The notes: generated from the letters alone by a model not told the origin. Numbered from the stretch's first letter, positions 7,164 through 15,849 are shown. The stretch: DNA of 34,749 bases from Rhodospirillaceae bacterium (GCA_002717225.1 PBDG01000060.1:1-34749); one strand, 5' to 3'. Made by a program: numbers and translations.

Positions 7164-8183
7164 ATGGCCACCCCCCTCCAACGCGACGTTTTTATCGACA
7201 CCATTTTCGAGGCCGCCCAAAGCGACCGCGACGTGCTGTTCCTTAGCGCCGACTTGGGCGCCAAGGCGCTGGACCGTTTCCGCGCAGAACTGCCCGACCA
7301 GTTCATCCATCCCGGCATCTGCGAGCAGAACATGATCGATGTCGCTGCCGGCCTCGCTCGCAGTGGCAAGAAGGTTATCACTTACGCCATGGCCAGCTTC
7401 ATCACCGCGCGCTGTTACGAGCAGATCAAGTGCGCGCTGGCGGCCATGAATCAACCGGTGACAGTAGTTTCCGTCGGTGTGGGTTTGGGCTACGACAACG
7501 CCGGCCCAACTCATTACACCACCGAGGATCTCGCCTGCCTGCGCGCGCTGCCAGGTGTGGAGGTCTGGTCGCCCGGCGACGCTGAGGCTACGCAGGAGTT
7601 GGCCCGCCTTTGTCTCGACCGCCCTGCCCTGCGCTACGTGCGCCTCGAGCGCCCCGCGCTGGAGCCCCTTTACCACGGCACCTTCTCTACCGTGCGTGAT
7701 ACCGGCCTAGCGGAGATCGCCCATGGTGACCGTGTTTGCATCCTCTCCAGCGGCTATCTCCTACACCGCGCGCTGGATGTGCGCGACCTGCTGCGTCCGG
7801 AAGGCATTGACTTGGGCGTCATCGACCTTTTTCGCCTGAAGCCGCTGGATACCAAGCAATTGGCAAACACGTTGAGACACTACAAAAAAATCATCACGCT
7901 GGAGGAACAATGCTTGGACGGTGGCTTTGGCAGTGCCGTGCTGGAAGCCTTGAATGACAGTCAACTACACCGTCCCCTACTGCGCTTGGGCCTGCCCAAC
8001 CGGTTCTTCTTCGAGAATGGAGGCCGCAGCCATGTGCTTGAGAAGTGCGGACTCAACCCCGCCACCATCGCCCTGAGCATCCGCGAATTTATCGCCGGAC
8101 AACAACTGGCACAACCCACCCAGACCGGCAACACGCTGATCACAAACCCCGCCCGCGCCGCCGCCACTCCGGACGCCCATTAA
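7164..8183 (+). CDS. Transketolase, C-terminal (pyrimidine-binding) subunit
   Basis: This 339-residue protein supplies the Transket_pyr and C-terminal domains. The activating Glu that contacts the TPP aminopyrimidine lies in HPGICEQNMIDVAAGLA (about residues 50-65). It is followed by the pyrimidine-domain core around YAMASFITARCYEQIK and a C-terminal domain (about 190-310) with IITLEEQCLDGGFGSAV. It lies two bases after the N-subunit gene and one base before the dehydrogenase gene, which implies tight co-translation. The last 25 residues are a low-complexity Ala/Thr/Pro tail. Function is as for the N subunit: a dedicated thiamine-dependent C2 transfer on a sugar substrate that cannot be named from sequence. 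Confidence 0.9.
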   Translation: MATPLQRDVFIDTIFEAAQSDRDVLFLSADLGAKALDRFRAELPDQFIHPGICEQNMIDVAAGLARSGKKVITYAMASFITARCYEQIKCALAAMNQPVTVVSVGVGLGYDNAGPTHYTTEDLACLRALPGVEVWSPGDAEATQELARLCLDRPALRYVRLERPALEPLYHGTFSTVRDTGLAEIAHGDRVCILSSGYLLHRALDVRDLLRPEGIDLGVIDLFRLKPLDTKQLANTLRHYKKIITLEEQCLDGGFGSAVLEALNDSQLHRPLLRLGLPNRFFFENGGRSHVLEKCGLNPATIALSIREFIAGQQLAQPTQTGNTLITNPARAAATPDAH

Positions 8184-8184
8184 C

Positions 8185-9162
8185 ATGAAACCGCTCATCA
8201 AGGTCACCTCGCCTTCCTTCAGCAAAAATCCCGTGCTTGCTGCAGAACTGGCCGCCCTGCCTGTGCGCCCTGTGCTCAATACCGCCGGCAAGCGCTACCG
8301 AGGCAAGACACTCGTTGAATACTTGGCGAATGCCGATGGCGCGATCGTAGGCCTTGAAAAGATCACGGCCGATGTGCTCGACCGCTGCCCTCGCCTAAAG
8401 ATCGTCGCCAAATACGGCGTGGGGCTAGACAATCTGGACCGTGACGCCTGCCGCGACCGCGGCATCGCTGTCGGCTGGACACCCGGCGTCAACAAGCGTT
8501 CCGTGGCCGAGATGGTGGTCGGTCAAATGATTGGCCTTAGTCGCAACTTGTTCACTCACTCCCGCCTCCTTGCCAGCGGCGACTGGCATAAGGACGGTGA
8601 CCGACAGTTTTCGGACATGACCGTGGGTATCGTCGGCCTCGGGCACATCGGTCGTGAACTCGCTCGCTTGCTGCAGCCTTTCGGCTGCCGTCTGCTTGGC
8701 AATGATATTCTCGACCGGGCCGCATTCGCCCGGAAGCATCGCGTTCAGCTTGTGGCTAAGGAGGAACTCTTTTTCCGATCGGACATCGTCACCCTTCATG
8801 TGCCATTGACCGCCGCCACAGCCCACCTCATTAACGCACGCACCCTTCGCCTTATGCAGCCAGAGGCCTTTCTGGTGAACACCTCACGCGGCGGCGTGGT
8901 CGACCAGCAAGCCCTAAAGGCCGCCCTGCGCAAAGGCCGTCTGGCCGGCGCCGCGATCGATGTCTACGAGGAGGAGCCGCCCACCGACCGCAGCCTGCTC
9001 GGCCTGCCCAATCTCATTTGCACTCCACACATAGCAGGCAATGCCGCTGAGGCCGTCACGGCCATGGGCCGTAGCGCCCTGCGCCATTTGGAACGTTTTT
9101 ATAACCCACCTGCCGAGCGCGCGCCCGCTAAGCGTCGCGCTGCATTAGCCGCCACGCACTGA
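8185..9162 (+). CDS. D-isomer 2-hydroxyacid dehydrogenase (SerA-like)
   Basis: This 325-residue protein has the phosphoglycerate-dehydrogenase-type catalytic core and no regulatory ACT domain. The NAD motif is VGIVGLGHIGRELARLL (about residues 147-163). Catalytic Arg235 is in NTSRGGVVD, the acidic residue is in DVYEEEPP (about 262-264) and His282 is in TPHIAGNAAEA. Family members reduce a 2-oxoacid or oxidise a 2-hydroxyacid with NAD(H). In sugar clusters they may act on onic or uronic acids, or recycle 2-oxoglutarate and 2-hydroxyglutarate. It is packed one base from both neighbours in the operon. The substrate cannot be assigned. Confidence 0.88.
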   Translation: MKPLIKVTSPSFSKNPVLAAELAALPVRPVLNTAGKRYRGKTLVEYLANADGAIVGLEKITADVLDRCPRLKIVAKYGVGLDNLDRDACRDRGIAVGWTPGVNKRSVAEMVVGQMIGLSRNLFTHSRLLASGDWHKDGDRQFSDMTVGIVGLGHIGRELARLLQPFGCRLLGNDILDRAAFARKHRVQLVAKEELFFRSDIVTLHVPLTAATAHLINARTLRLMQPEAFLVNTSRGGVVDQQALKAALRKGRLAGAAIDVYEEEPPTDRSLLGLPNLICTPHIAGNAAEAVTAMGRSALRHLERFYNPPAERAPAKRRAALAATH

Positions 9163-9163
9163 C

Positions 9164-10366
9164 ATGAGCCCTGCCACTGCCACATTCGCTCCTGCCCGCC
9201 GGTTGGACTGGCCGTTGATGCGCAACAACATCACGCGGACAGATCTGGACGTGCTCATCGAGTTTCTGCAGCAGGACGACCCAATCCTGACACAGTCAAA
9301 AAACGTCGCTGCTTTCGAGCGCGAATGGTCCGAATGGCTGGGGGTGAAACATAGCCTTTTTGTCAACTCCGGCTCCTCAGCCAACCTTATCACCATGGCC
9401 GCCCTGCGCGAGCTGCACGGCGAAGGCGAGGTGATTGTGCCCACGCTCACGTGGGTTTCCGACATCGCCTCGGTTCTCCACGCCGGACTCAAACCTGTGT
9501 TCGTGGACATCAATCCGCGTACGCTGGGTATGGACATCGGACAGGTGCTCGACAATTTGAACGACCACACCCGCGCAGTGTTCCTCACCCATGTGCTGGG
9601 CTACAACGCGCTAGAGCAGCGCTTGCTCGACGAGTTGGAGTCGCGCGGCATCCCGTTAATCGAAGACTGCTGCGAATCGCACGGCGCCACCTTCGGGAGC
9701 CGCAAGGTCGGCAGCCTTGGCTGGGCCTCCAACTTCTCGTTCTACTACGCCCATCACCTGAGTACTATTGAGGGCGGCATGGTCTGCACCAACGACGATG
9801 CCTTGTACGAAACCCTGCGCATCTACCGCTCGCACGGCATGGTACGTGAAGCCCAGAACGAAAACACCCGCGCGGACTGGCGCGACCGCCATCCGGATCT
9901 GAACCCAGATTTCATCTTTGCCTTCCCCGCCTACAACGTGCGCGGCACAGAAATCAATGCAGTTCTCGGCCGCCATCAACTCAAACGGCTCGATGCCAAC
10001 AACGCCGTGCGTACTCGCAACCTAGAGCGTTTCCTAGGCGGATTGGATCCCACAAAATATCAGACCGATTTTGCCGTGGAGGGCAGTTCCAACTACGCCT
10101 TTACACTGATCCTGCGCAAGCCCGACGCTACATTGCGCGACCGCGTGGAGGCGACCCTGCGTGAACACGGCGTTGAATTCAGACGCGGCACCGCTGGAGG
10201 CGGCAACCAACTGCGCCAACCCTATGCCCGCGCGCGATTCGGGGAGGAATACCAAAATCATCCATTTGTCGATCACGTCCATTTTTACGGCTGGTACATC
10301 GGCAACTACCCCGACCTCGACCCGAAGAACATCAACGAGCTGACCCAGCTTTTGAATCAACTTTGA
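9164..10366 (+). CDS. PLP sugar 3-dehydratase-like enzyme, DegT fold, Lys replaced by His
   Basis: This 400-residue DegT/DnrJ/EryC1-fold protein is close to sugar aminotransferases. The PLP-phosphate region is VNSGSSANL (about residues 67-75) and the ring-stacking Asp is in PLIEDCCESHGA. The internal-aldimine lysine is missing: FSFYYAHHLSTIEGG puts His at position 198. That swap is the hallmark of the PLP/PMP-dependent 3-deoxygenating dehydratases ColD and E1/RfbH. The Cys-rich CxC motif that holds the 2Fe-2S cluster in E1/RfbH is absent, so it is more ColD-like. Expected action is removal of the C3 hydroxyl from a 4-keto-6-deoxy NDP-sugar. The actual substrate is unknown. It lies one base after the dehydrogenase gene. 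Confidence 0.85.
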   Translation: MSPATATFAPARRLDWPLMRNNITRTDLDVLIEFLQQDDPILTQSKNVAAFEREWSEWLGVKHSLFVNSGSSANLITMAALRELHGEGEVIVPTLTWVSDIASVLHAGLKPVFVDINPRTLGMDIGQVLDNLNDHTRAVFLTHVLGYNALEQRLLDELESRGIPLIEDCCESHGATFGSRKVGSLGWASNFSFYYAHHLSTIEGGMVCTNDDALYETLRIYRSHGMVREAQNENTRADWRDRHPDLNPDFIFAFPAYNVRGTEINAVLGRHQLKRLDANNAVRTRNLERFLGGLDPTKYQTDFAVEGSSNYAFTLILRKPDATLRDRVEATLREHGVEFRRGTAGGGNQLRQPYARARFGEEYQNHPFVDHVHFYGWYIGNYPDLDPKNINELTQLLNQL

Positions 10367-10369
10367 GCC

Positions 10370-11983
10370 ATGATCATGCCTCTCAAAAAACAATTGGACG
10401 TGCTGTTTGTCAGCGCCGACTCCTCCATCCAAGCCTATCAGGCGCTGGCCGAGACGTACGCCGCCATTGAACCGCCCACCTGGTCCCTCTTGCTGGCCGA
10501 GAGCTGCCGCGGCAAGGGCTTCGAGGCTGCCATCCTAGACTGCACCGCTGAACGCCTCAGTATCACCGATGCCGTCGAGCGCATCCGGGAGGCCAACCCT
10601 CGGCTGGTCGTGTTCGTTGTTTATGGGCAGAACCCGAACTCCGGCACCACCAACATGATCGGCAACAGCAAGCTGGCCGACACCCTGCGCGAGCAGTATC
10701 CGGAGTACCGCACCTGCTTCGTTGGCTCCCACGTGAGCGCCCTGCCCTTGCAAGTGCTGGCCGACCACGATGGCATCGACCTCGTCCTCTACAACGAAGG
10801 CGTTTACGCCCTCCACAACCTGCTTGCATCAAGCTTGGCCGATGAAGACATCCTCAAGACCCACGGCGTGGGCCACAAACTCCATGGTCGCCCCACCCTC
10901 AACCCACCCGAGCAGGTTGTCCCTCAGGCCCGCATGGACATCGACCTGCCCGGCTATGCCTGGGACCTGCTGCCTTACGATAAGCGCCCCCTCGATTTAT
11001 ACCGCTCGCATTTCTGGCACGCCGGCTTTGACCACGGCAACCGCACCCCTTTCGCAGCCCTCTACACCTCGCTCGGCTGCCGCTTCAAGTGCGACTTCTG
11101 CATGATCAACATCGTCAACCGCACAAGCGATGCCGAGGACACCGTCTCCGCTCACTCCCCCATGATGCGTTACTGGTCGCCCGAGCTGATGCTCCGCGAG
11201 TTCGAGAAGTTAAACCAGCTCGGCGTCGAGACCATCCGGCTCAGCGACGAGATGTTCTTTCTCGATAAGCGCCACTACGAACCACTACTCAACGGCATCA
11301 TCGACCGTGGTTACCAAAATCGCATGTGGTCCTACTCCCGCGTAGACACCGTTCGCCCCCAGCACCTCGACCTCTTCCGGCGGGCCGGCGTAGAGTGGTT
11401 CTGCCTTGGCATTGAGGCTGCCAACCAAGTCATTCGCAAGGAAGTCTCCAAGGGCACCTTCAAGGAAATCAACATCCGCGAAGTCTGCCACACCGTGCGC
11501 GAAAGCGGCATCAACATTATCAGCAACTTCATCTTCGGCTTCCCCGATGACGATTTAAATTCCCTCTGCCAAACCCGCGACTTGGCCATGGAACTGAACA
11601 CCGAGATGACCAATGTCTATGCCTGCCAAGCTCTTCCCGGCAGCCCACTCTACTACACCGCCCAGAAGAATGGCTGGACAATCCCGAAACAATACGAGGG
11701 ATTTGCCTTCCTCGCCTACGACTGCCTCCCCCTCCCCACCAAGCATCTTTCCGCCGCCGAGGTCCTTCAGTTCCGTGACGACGCCTGGCACAAAATTTTT
11801 TCAAACCCCGACTATCTCAAGCTCGTCGAATCAAAATTCGGCCCTAAGCAACGTAATAATGTCGAAGACCTCTTTCAAATCCGCCTCAAGCGCAAACTGC
11901 TGGGAGATGCTCCGCCGCCGATGAAGACCACTCCAGCCGAACGTATGCCGACAAACACCGCGCCGAAACCGATGACAGCCTGA
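10370..11983 (+). CDS. B12-binding-type radical SAM protein
   Basis: This is a 537-residue class B-like radical SAM enzyme. An N-terminal cobalamin-binding-like Rossmann domain (about residues 10-160) shows EPPTWSLLLAESCRGKG and FVGSHVSALP but has no DxHxxG histidine. The radical SAM domain follows, with the CX3CX2C cluster motif at Cys237, Cys241 and Cys244 in SLGCRFKCDFCM, and later GIEAANQVIRKEVSKG and FIFGFPDDD. These families do methylations, rearrangements and C-C bond formation. A glycan-modifying methylation or chain rearrangement is plausible because all neighbours are sugar genes, but no substrate is evident. ATG 10376 is an alternative start. The C-terminal 30 residues are Pro/Thr-rich and probably disordered. 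Confidence 0.87.
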   Translation: MIMPLKKQLDVLFVSADSSIQAYQALAETYAAIEPPTWSLLLAESCRGKGFEAAILDCTAERLSITDAVERIREANPRLVVFVVYGQNPNSGTTNMIGNSKLADTLREQYPEYRTCFVGSHVSALPLQVLADHDGIDLVLYNEGVYALHNLLASSLADEDILKTHGVGHKLHGRPTLNPPEQVVPQARMDIDLPGYAWDLLPYDKRPLDLYRSHFWHAGFDHGNRTPFAALYTSLGCRFKCDFCMINIVNRTSDAEDTVSAHSPMMRYWSPELMLREFEKLNQLGVETIRLSDEMFFLDKRHYEPLLNGIIDRGYQNRMWSYSRVDTVRPQHLDLFRRAGVEWFCLGIEAANQVIRKEVSKGTFKEINIREVCHTVRESGINIISNFIFGFPDDDLNSLCQTRDLAMELNTEMTNVYACQALPGSPLYYTAQKNGWTIPKQYEGFAFLAYDCLPLPTKHLSAAEVLQFRDDAWHKIFSNPDYLKLVESKFGPKQRNNVEDLFQIRLKRKLLGDAPPPMKTTPAERMPTNTAPKPMTA

Positions 11984-11997
11984 CCCCATTCGACACC

Positions 11998-13047
11998 ATG
12001 AAGACACTGGACAATAAAACCCAGACAAAGACGGACACCCTGAAACGTCTATCAGACCGAGTGGCATCACACGGAAATCGCCTCCCTCCTCTTCGCCAAA
12101 CACAATTAGCCCAATCACTGAGAAGCGAGCTAAACCCACCTGGTGACATCAAGGGCGACCTTCAGGCACCCGAGGAATTTAACTTAGTGTCTGCTGCCAA
12201 TTTTAAAATTCATAGCTGGTCTTCTAAAGAGGTCCGCAAGGCTCTTGTGGCTTTAGCGAAGCGAATCTACTCCAATCGCGAGGTGGAAACAAATTTCAAG
12301 GCCGACTTCCCCGAGATGCATGGACACGCCTTGATCGAGTTCTTGGCCACTCGCAAGCACCGGAGAGGCGTCCGGATTTTGGAGATCGGCTCCTGTCGCG
12401 GCGCTTCAACTGGCTTTTTCGCTGAATATGCACGACTGATGGACGGGATGGTGTGCTGCGTAGACAGATGGCGAAACTCGGAAGATGACGTAGCCACCGC
12501 AACCACACTAGAAAACTACACGGATTTCCATGAGAATATCCGAACTCTGGGATTGGAAGATGTTGTGCACCCCATACATACCGACCCTCTAAAAGCCGCT
12601 TCCTTTATTCAGGATCATTCCTTCGACATTATTTTTATTGATGCTGATAATCGTTATTCAATGTCCCGAAAAGATATCGAGGCCTACTGGAGCAAGCTTA
12701 AGCCAAACGGCACCTTTTGCGGCCATGACTGTGATGTTCGTTACGATAAGTTGACCCCTGAGGAACAAGCCTTTGTTGATCGAAACGGGGAACAAAACAC
12801 CGCGAAAATGTCGATTAAAAGAAACCCATCGTGGTCTTCATTTAGAGTGAATAGTGGTGTGATTGAAGCGGTTCCGGCACCACTACAGCCCCCCAAACTC
12901 CAGCCGTTAACTCATGTGCACTGCGGTGTAGTCAAGGCGGTTCAGGATTGTTTTGGTGAGCGTTATGCCATTCTGCCTGACTCCTCAATCTGGATTGCGA
13001 AAGGGTCACCTAACTGGAATAATTTTGAATGGGAAAATTCAGGTTGA
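11998..13047 (+). CDS. Class I SAM-dependent methyltransferase (Methyltransf_24-like)
   Basis: This 349-residue protein has a Rossmann methyltransferase core. Motif I is VRILEIGSCRGASTGFF (about residues 123-140), the acidic ribose-binding residue is in VCCVDRW, and FDIIFIDADNRY with LKPNGTFCGHDCD forms motifs IV-V. This is the arrangement of Methyltransf_24 and cephalosporin-hydroxylase-type proteins. About 75 extra N-terminal residues look disordered, and a C-terminal extension after about 260 is unassigned. It lies 15 bases after the radical SAM gene at the 3' end of the GC-rich operon section. O-methylation of a glycan hydroxyl is the likely role by context. A 130-base gap follows. Confidence 0.8.
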   Translation: MKTLDNKTQTKTDTLKRLSDRVASHGNRLPPLRQTQLAQSLRSELNPPGDIKGDLQAPEEFNLVSAANFKIHSWSSKEVRKALVALAKRIYSNREVETNFKADFPEMHGHALIEFLATRKHRRGVRILEIGSCRGASTGFFAEYARLMDGMVCCVDRWRNSEDDVATATTLENYTDFHENIRTLGLEDVVHPIHTDPLKAASFIQDHSFDIIFIDADNRYSMSRKDIEAYWSKLKPNGTFCGHDCDVRYDKLTPEEQAFVDRNGEQNTAKMSIKRNPSWSSFRVNSGVIEAVPAPLQPPKLQPLTHVHCGVVKAVQDCFGERYAILPDSSIWIAKGSPNWNNFEWENSG

Positions 13048-13177
13048 TGGATGGAGCCCTGCGCCAATCAGCAACACTTTGGCACCCCTGCCACTAGACA
13101 CTCAACCACCCACTGACTGAGACCTAAATCTTGTGCGCTTCAAATAAATAACCCTGAATTAACCAATAAAGAACACC

Positions 13178-13300
13178 ATGCCGGAACAAAAATTAACGTG
13201 CTTGAATATTAATAGAAATTTTCAAGACACCATTTCCAGCATATATTCCAATTGTGATCACTGGGGTGTGTGGCAGGTGGCAAAAATCAATGAATTATGA
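13178..13300 (+). CDS. 40-residue ORF coupled to radical SAM gene
   Basis: A 41-codon ORF (ATG 13178, TGA 13298-13300) overlaps the next gene's ATG as ATGA, the classic translational-coupling overlap. The peptide starts MPEQKLTCLN and ends GVWQVAKINEL, with two Cys, two Trp and no clear hydrophobic leader. I recognise no family. It may be a substrate peptide for the radical SAM/SPASM enzyme it is coupled to, a small accessory protein or a remnant of a longer gene. The upstream AAAGAA is only a weak ribosome binding site. Confidence 0.45.
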   Translation: MPEQKLTCLNINRNFQDTISSIYSNCDHWGVWQVAKINEL

Positions 13301-14517
13301 ATGATATATCCTTCTCGCTCTCAACGAATGATCTATTGCATGCAGATCCAAGGAATATTGCCAAACTGCAGGTGGAATTGACCAGTGACTGTAATCTGCG
13401 CTGTACATATTGCACCCTCAGTCAGCCTTGGTATGAAGGACGTCATATGGAGGATTCAAACATTCACAAAGTAATTGAATTTACCAAGCGCCACAATATT
13501 CAGTCCGTGCATCTAAACGGCCATGGTGAAAGCACCATTGCGCCCCGATGGACGGAAATCGCACAAGAGTTCCTGAAATCAGGTTTCCATCTGACCATTA
13601 CCACAAACTTGGCCAAAAAATATACCTCTGATGAGATCGAGACCCTAGCCCAGTTTGAACAATTGGACATCAGCCTGGAAACTATTGATCTTAAGACCCT
13701 CCAACAACTGCGGCGCAAAGCTGATATCCGGCAAATATTGCACAACATTCATATGATCCGTGCAAGGGCACTGGAACTAGGATGCCCTACACCAAGAATC
13801 GTCTGGGGCAGCATCATCGCCGCTGAGACCGTCGAGCATTTCCCAAAACTCGTTGCCATGGCCATTGAATGCAGAATAAATCATTGGCATATACAATCAC
13901 TGACCAAGATGGATGAGATTGAAGGTGCCCTGAACCTGAATCCGATCCTGAGCTTGGAAGGCGAGGTCTTTCTTGAAGCCGTACAACACCTTAATGAGGC
14001 TCTATCCCTTGCGCGAAAACACCAACTCTCATTCCATTTTCAAGGCTCTATGGCGGAAGACTTGATGGCGAAGGCAAGGGAAATATTAACCTCTAGGCAA
14101 AGTCAGGCCTCTTGTAGACCGGGCGGTCCAAAAGCGATAAGGAAATCTGTTATTAAGGCCGACGACAGTTGTATGCCTGCGGACGCCATCTTATATGGTT
14201 CTGGCACCCCCAAGGGTTATACTAGAGATTGCACTGACCCTTGGTCATTCATGATGCTGGAATCCAACCAGCAAGTGTCCTGCTGCTGTTTTGGGCAAAA
14301 ACCCCTTGGCACTCTGAAATTGGGCCAGTCCATTGAGGAGGTCTTTAATGCCCCCAGAGCCAATAATCTCCGAAACAGTCTGCTAACGGGCGAGCTGGAC
14401 TCCATTTGTGCCAACTGTAGTTATCGCACACTTGTTCCCGTGGATAAATTTCACAAGAAAATCTCACATGAATTTAGAGTTACCACTAGTCTCAACGGCA
14501 ATGCACATGCGCACTGA
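13297..14517 (+). CDS. Radical SAM/SPASM-domain protein
   Basis: This 406-residue protein has the radical SAM cluster motif CX3CX2C at Cys32, Cys36 and Cys39 in LTSDCNLRCTYC. The TIM-barrel segment GHGESTIAPRW follows. The C-terminal Cys-rich region (DCTDPWSFMML, VSCCCFGQ, then SICANCSYR) matches a SPASM or twitch domain binding auxiliary 4Fe-4S clusters. Related proteins modify peptides, anaerobic sulfatases or sugars. In surface-glycan islands they often accompany methyltransferases and their substrates are largely unknown. It overlaps the 40-residue ORF by four bases. Base composition is visibly more AT-rich than in the operon upstream, suggesting separate acquisition. Confidence 0.88.
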   Translation: MNDISFSLSTNDLLHADPRNIAKLQVELTSDCNLRCTYCTLSQPWYEGRHMEDSNIHKVIEFTKRHNIQSVHLNGHGESTIAPRWTEIAQEFLKSGFHLTITTNLAKKYTSDEIETLAQFEQLDISLETIDLKTLQQLRRKADIRQILHNIHMIRARALELGCPTPRIVWGSIIAAETVEHFPKLVAMAIECRINHWHIQSLTKMDEIEGALNLNPILSLEGEVFLEAVQHLNEALSLARKHQLSFHFQGSMAEDLMAKAREILTSRQSQASCRPGGPKAIRKSVIKADDSCMPADAILYGSGTPKGYTRDCTDPWSFMMLESNQQVSCCCFGQKPLGTLKLGQSIEEVFNAPRANNLRNSLLTGELDSICANCSYRTLVPVDKFHKKISHEFRVTTSLNGNAHAH

Positions 14518-14595
14518 ATATCCAATGCTCGATTATCCTGTACGCATAAAGGAACAAAGTTAGCCAACCGGGGAGTACTTAAGGAATCCTCTAAC

Positions 14596-14951
14596 ATGAA
14601 ATTGATTTCACCCAAATCTAAGCGAACGAGGCTTGCCTGCCTCATGGTCGAAATCACCAGTAAGTGCGACCTCAGGGATCGTCACTGTACAAAGAGCATG
14701 GCTGGCATGTCTGGCCAGAATATGCAAAGTGGCTAAATATGATTAACTCTCCAGAAATATAGACCAATAGGATTCCTTCCAAGTGGGAGCGTATCACATG
14801 GCCTCTAGACAGGTAAAAAAAGATCTCATTTGACCGTGACATGTGTAAGGGCGTATTTTGCGACTTTAAGGTCTGTTACCCCAACCAACTTCTTACAGGA
14901 ACAAGCCTCCGGCAGGACGACAGGAAGGCACCAGCACAAACTGTAACATGA
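14596..14951 (+). pseudogene. Decayed radical SAM/SPASM gene
   Basis: Two fragments of a second radical SAM gene remain. From ATG 14596 a 46-codon frame reads LMVEITSKCDLRDRHCTKSM, the usual cluster region with the middle Cys lost (C-x3-D-x2-C), and stops at 14734. From 14829, in another frame, a Cys-rich tail (DMCKGVFCDFKVCYPNQ) resembles a SPASM terminus. It runs to a TGA at 14949-14951 that overlaps the rmlA ATG as ATGA. The middle of the gene, some 250 codons, is missing. It is a broken relative of the intact gene just upstream. Confidence 0.7.
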
Positions 14952-15826
14952 AAAACCGCAAAGGCATCATCCTCGCTGGCGGCACGGGCACACGTTTGCA
15001 TCCAGTGACCCTCGCGGTGTCAAAGCAATTGTTGCCTCTTTACAACAAGCCGATGATTTACTATCCCCTTTCCACCCTGATGCTGGGAGAAATGAGGGAT
15101 ATTCTAGTCATCACTACCCCGTTGGACCAACCCATGTTCCGGCGCTTGCTGGGTGAAGGAGAGGATTTCGGCATTCGCTTGACCTACGCTGTCCAGAAGG
15201 AACCGCGCGGAATCGCCCAAGCCCTCTCAATTGCGGAAGATTATCTCGACGGAGCCCCCAGTTGTCTAATTCTGGGAGACAACCTATTTTACGGGCAAGG
15301 TTTGGGCCCGCGTCTACGACAAGCAAACCACCAGTCGGAGGGCGCCACCATTTTCGTAACCCATGTCAACGACCCGGAGCATTACGGGGTGGTAGAAGTT
15401 GATGCCTTAGGCGCGCCCACATCTCTTCAGGAAAAGCCAAGGCAACCACAATCCAACCTAGCGATTACCGGCCTTTATTTTTACGATGCCCAAGCTCCCA
15501 AACTCACCCAAAAACTCAATCCGTCCCCTCGAGGTGAATTGGAAATAACGGATCTTAACCGCCTCTATCTAGACCAAAACCAACTGAATATTGAATATCT
15601 AGGACGAGGCCATTGCTGGATGGATATCGGCACTCATGACCGCTTGGCCGAAGCCGGTCAATTCGTTCGAACCATAGAAAGTCGCCAAGGCCTACACATC
15701 GGCTGCCCTGAAGAGATTGCATGGAGTCACGGATGGCTCGACCAAGCACGCATGAAAAGCGCTATTGCAGCTCATGGCGGCACTACCTACGGGAACTACC
15801 TAAAGGAACTAGTCACTAAAAAATAA
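14948..15826 (+). CDS. rmlA: Glucose-1-phosphate thymidylyltransferase RmlA
   Basis: This 292-residue protein is the full length of RmlA/RfbA. The N-terminus has GIILAGGTGTRLHPVT and the PKP-equivalent SKQLLPLYNKPMIYYPLSTL (residues about 5-45). Then come YAVQKEPRGIAQAL, LILGDNLFYG with the metal Asp, GVVEVD and EKPRQPQSN, and the C-terminal ELEITDLNRLYL with GHCWMDIGTHD. It makes dTDP-glucose from dTTP and glucose-1-phosphate, the entry step for dTDP-deoxysugars. No RmlB 4,6-dehydratase is recognisable in the window. The FdtA-like ketoisomerase (24307-23867) and the aminotransferase at 20780 can use its downstream products. Its ATG overlaps the stop of a decayed gene. Confidence 0.96.
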   Translation: MKNRKGIILAGGTGTRLHPVTLAVSKQLLPLYNKPMIYYPLSTLMLGEMRDILVITTPLDQPMFRRLLGEGEDFGIRLTYAVQKEPRGIAQALSIAEDYLDGAPSCLILGDNLFYGQGLGPRLRQANHQSEGATIFVTHVNDPEHYGVVEVDALGAPTSLQEKPRQPQSNLAITGLYFYDAQAPKLTQKLNPSPRGELEITDLNRLYLDQNQLNIEYLGRGHCWMDIGTHDRLAEAGQFVRTIESRQGLHIGCPEEIAWSHGWLDQARMKSAIAAHGGTTYGNYLKELVTKK

Positions 15827-15849
15827 ATAACCTGAACGAAAATTAAGCC

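Noticed and set aside
9164-10366. Simple call as a sugar aminotransferase
   Set aside because: The lysine that would form the internal aldimine is His, which points to a dehydratase of the ColD/E1 type.
14703-14718. TGGCATGTCTGGCCAG as a sigma-54 site
   Set aside because: It has a good -24 half but no GC at the -12 position, and it lies inside the decayed radical SAM gene.
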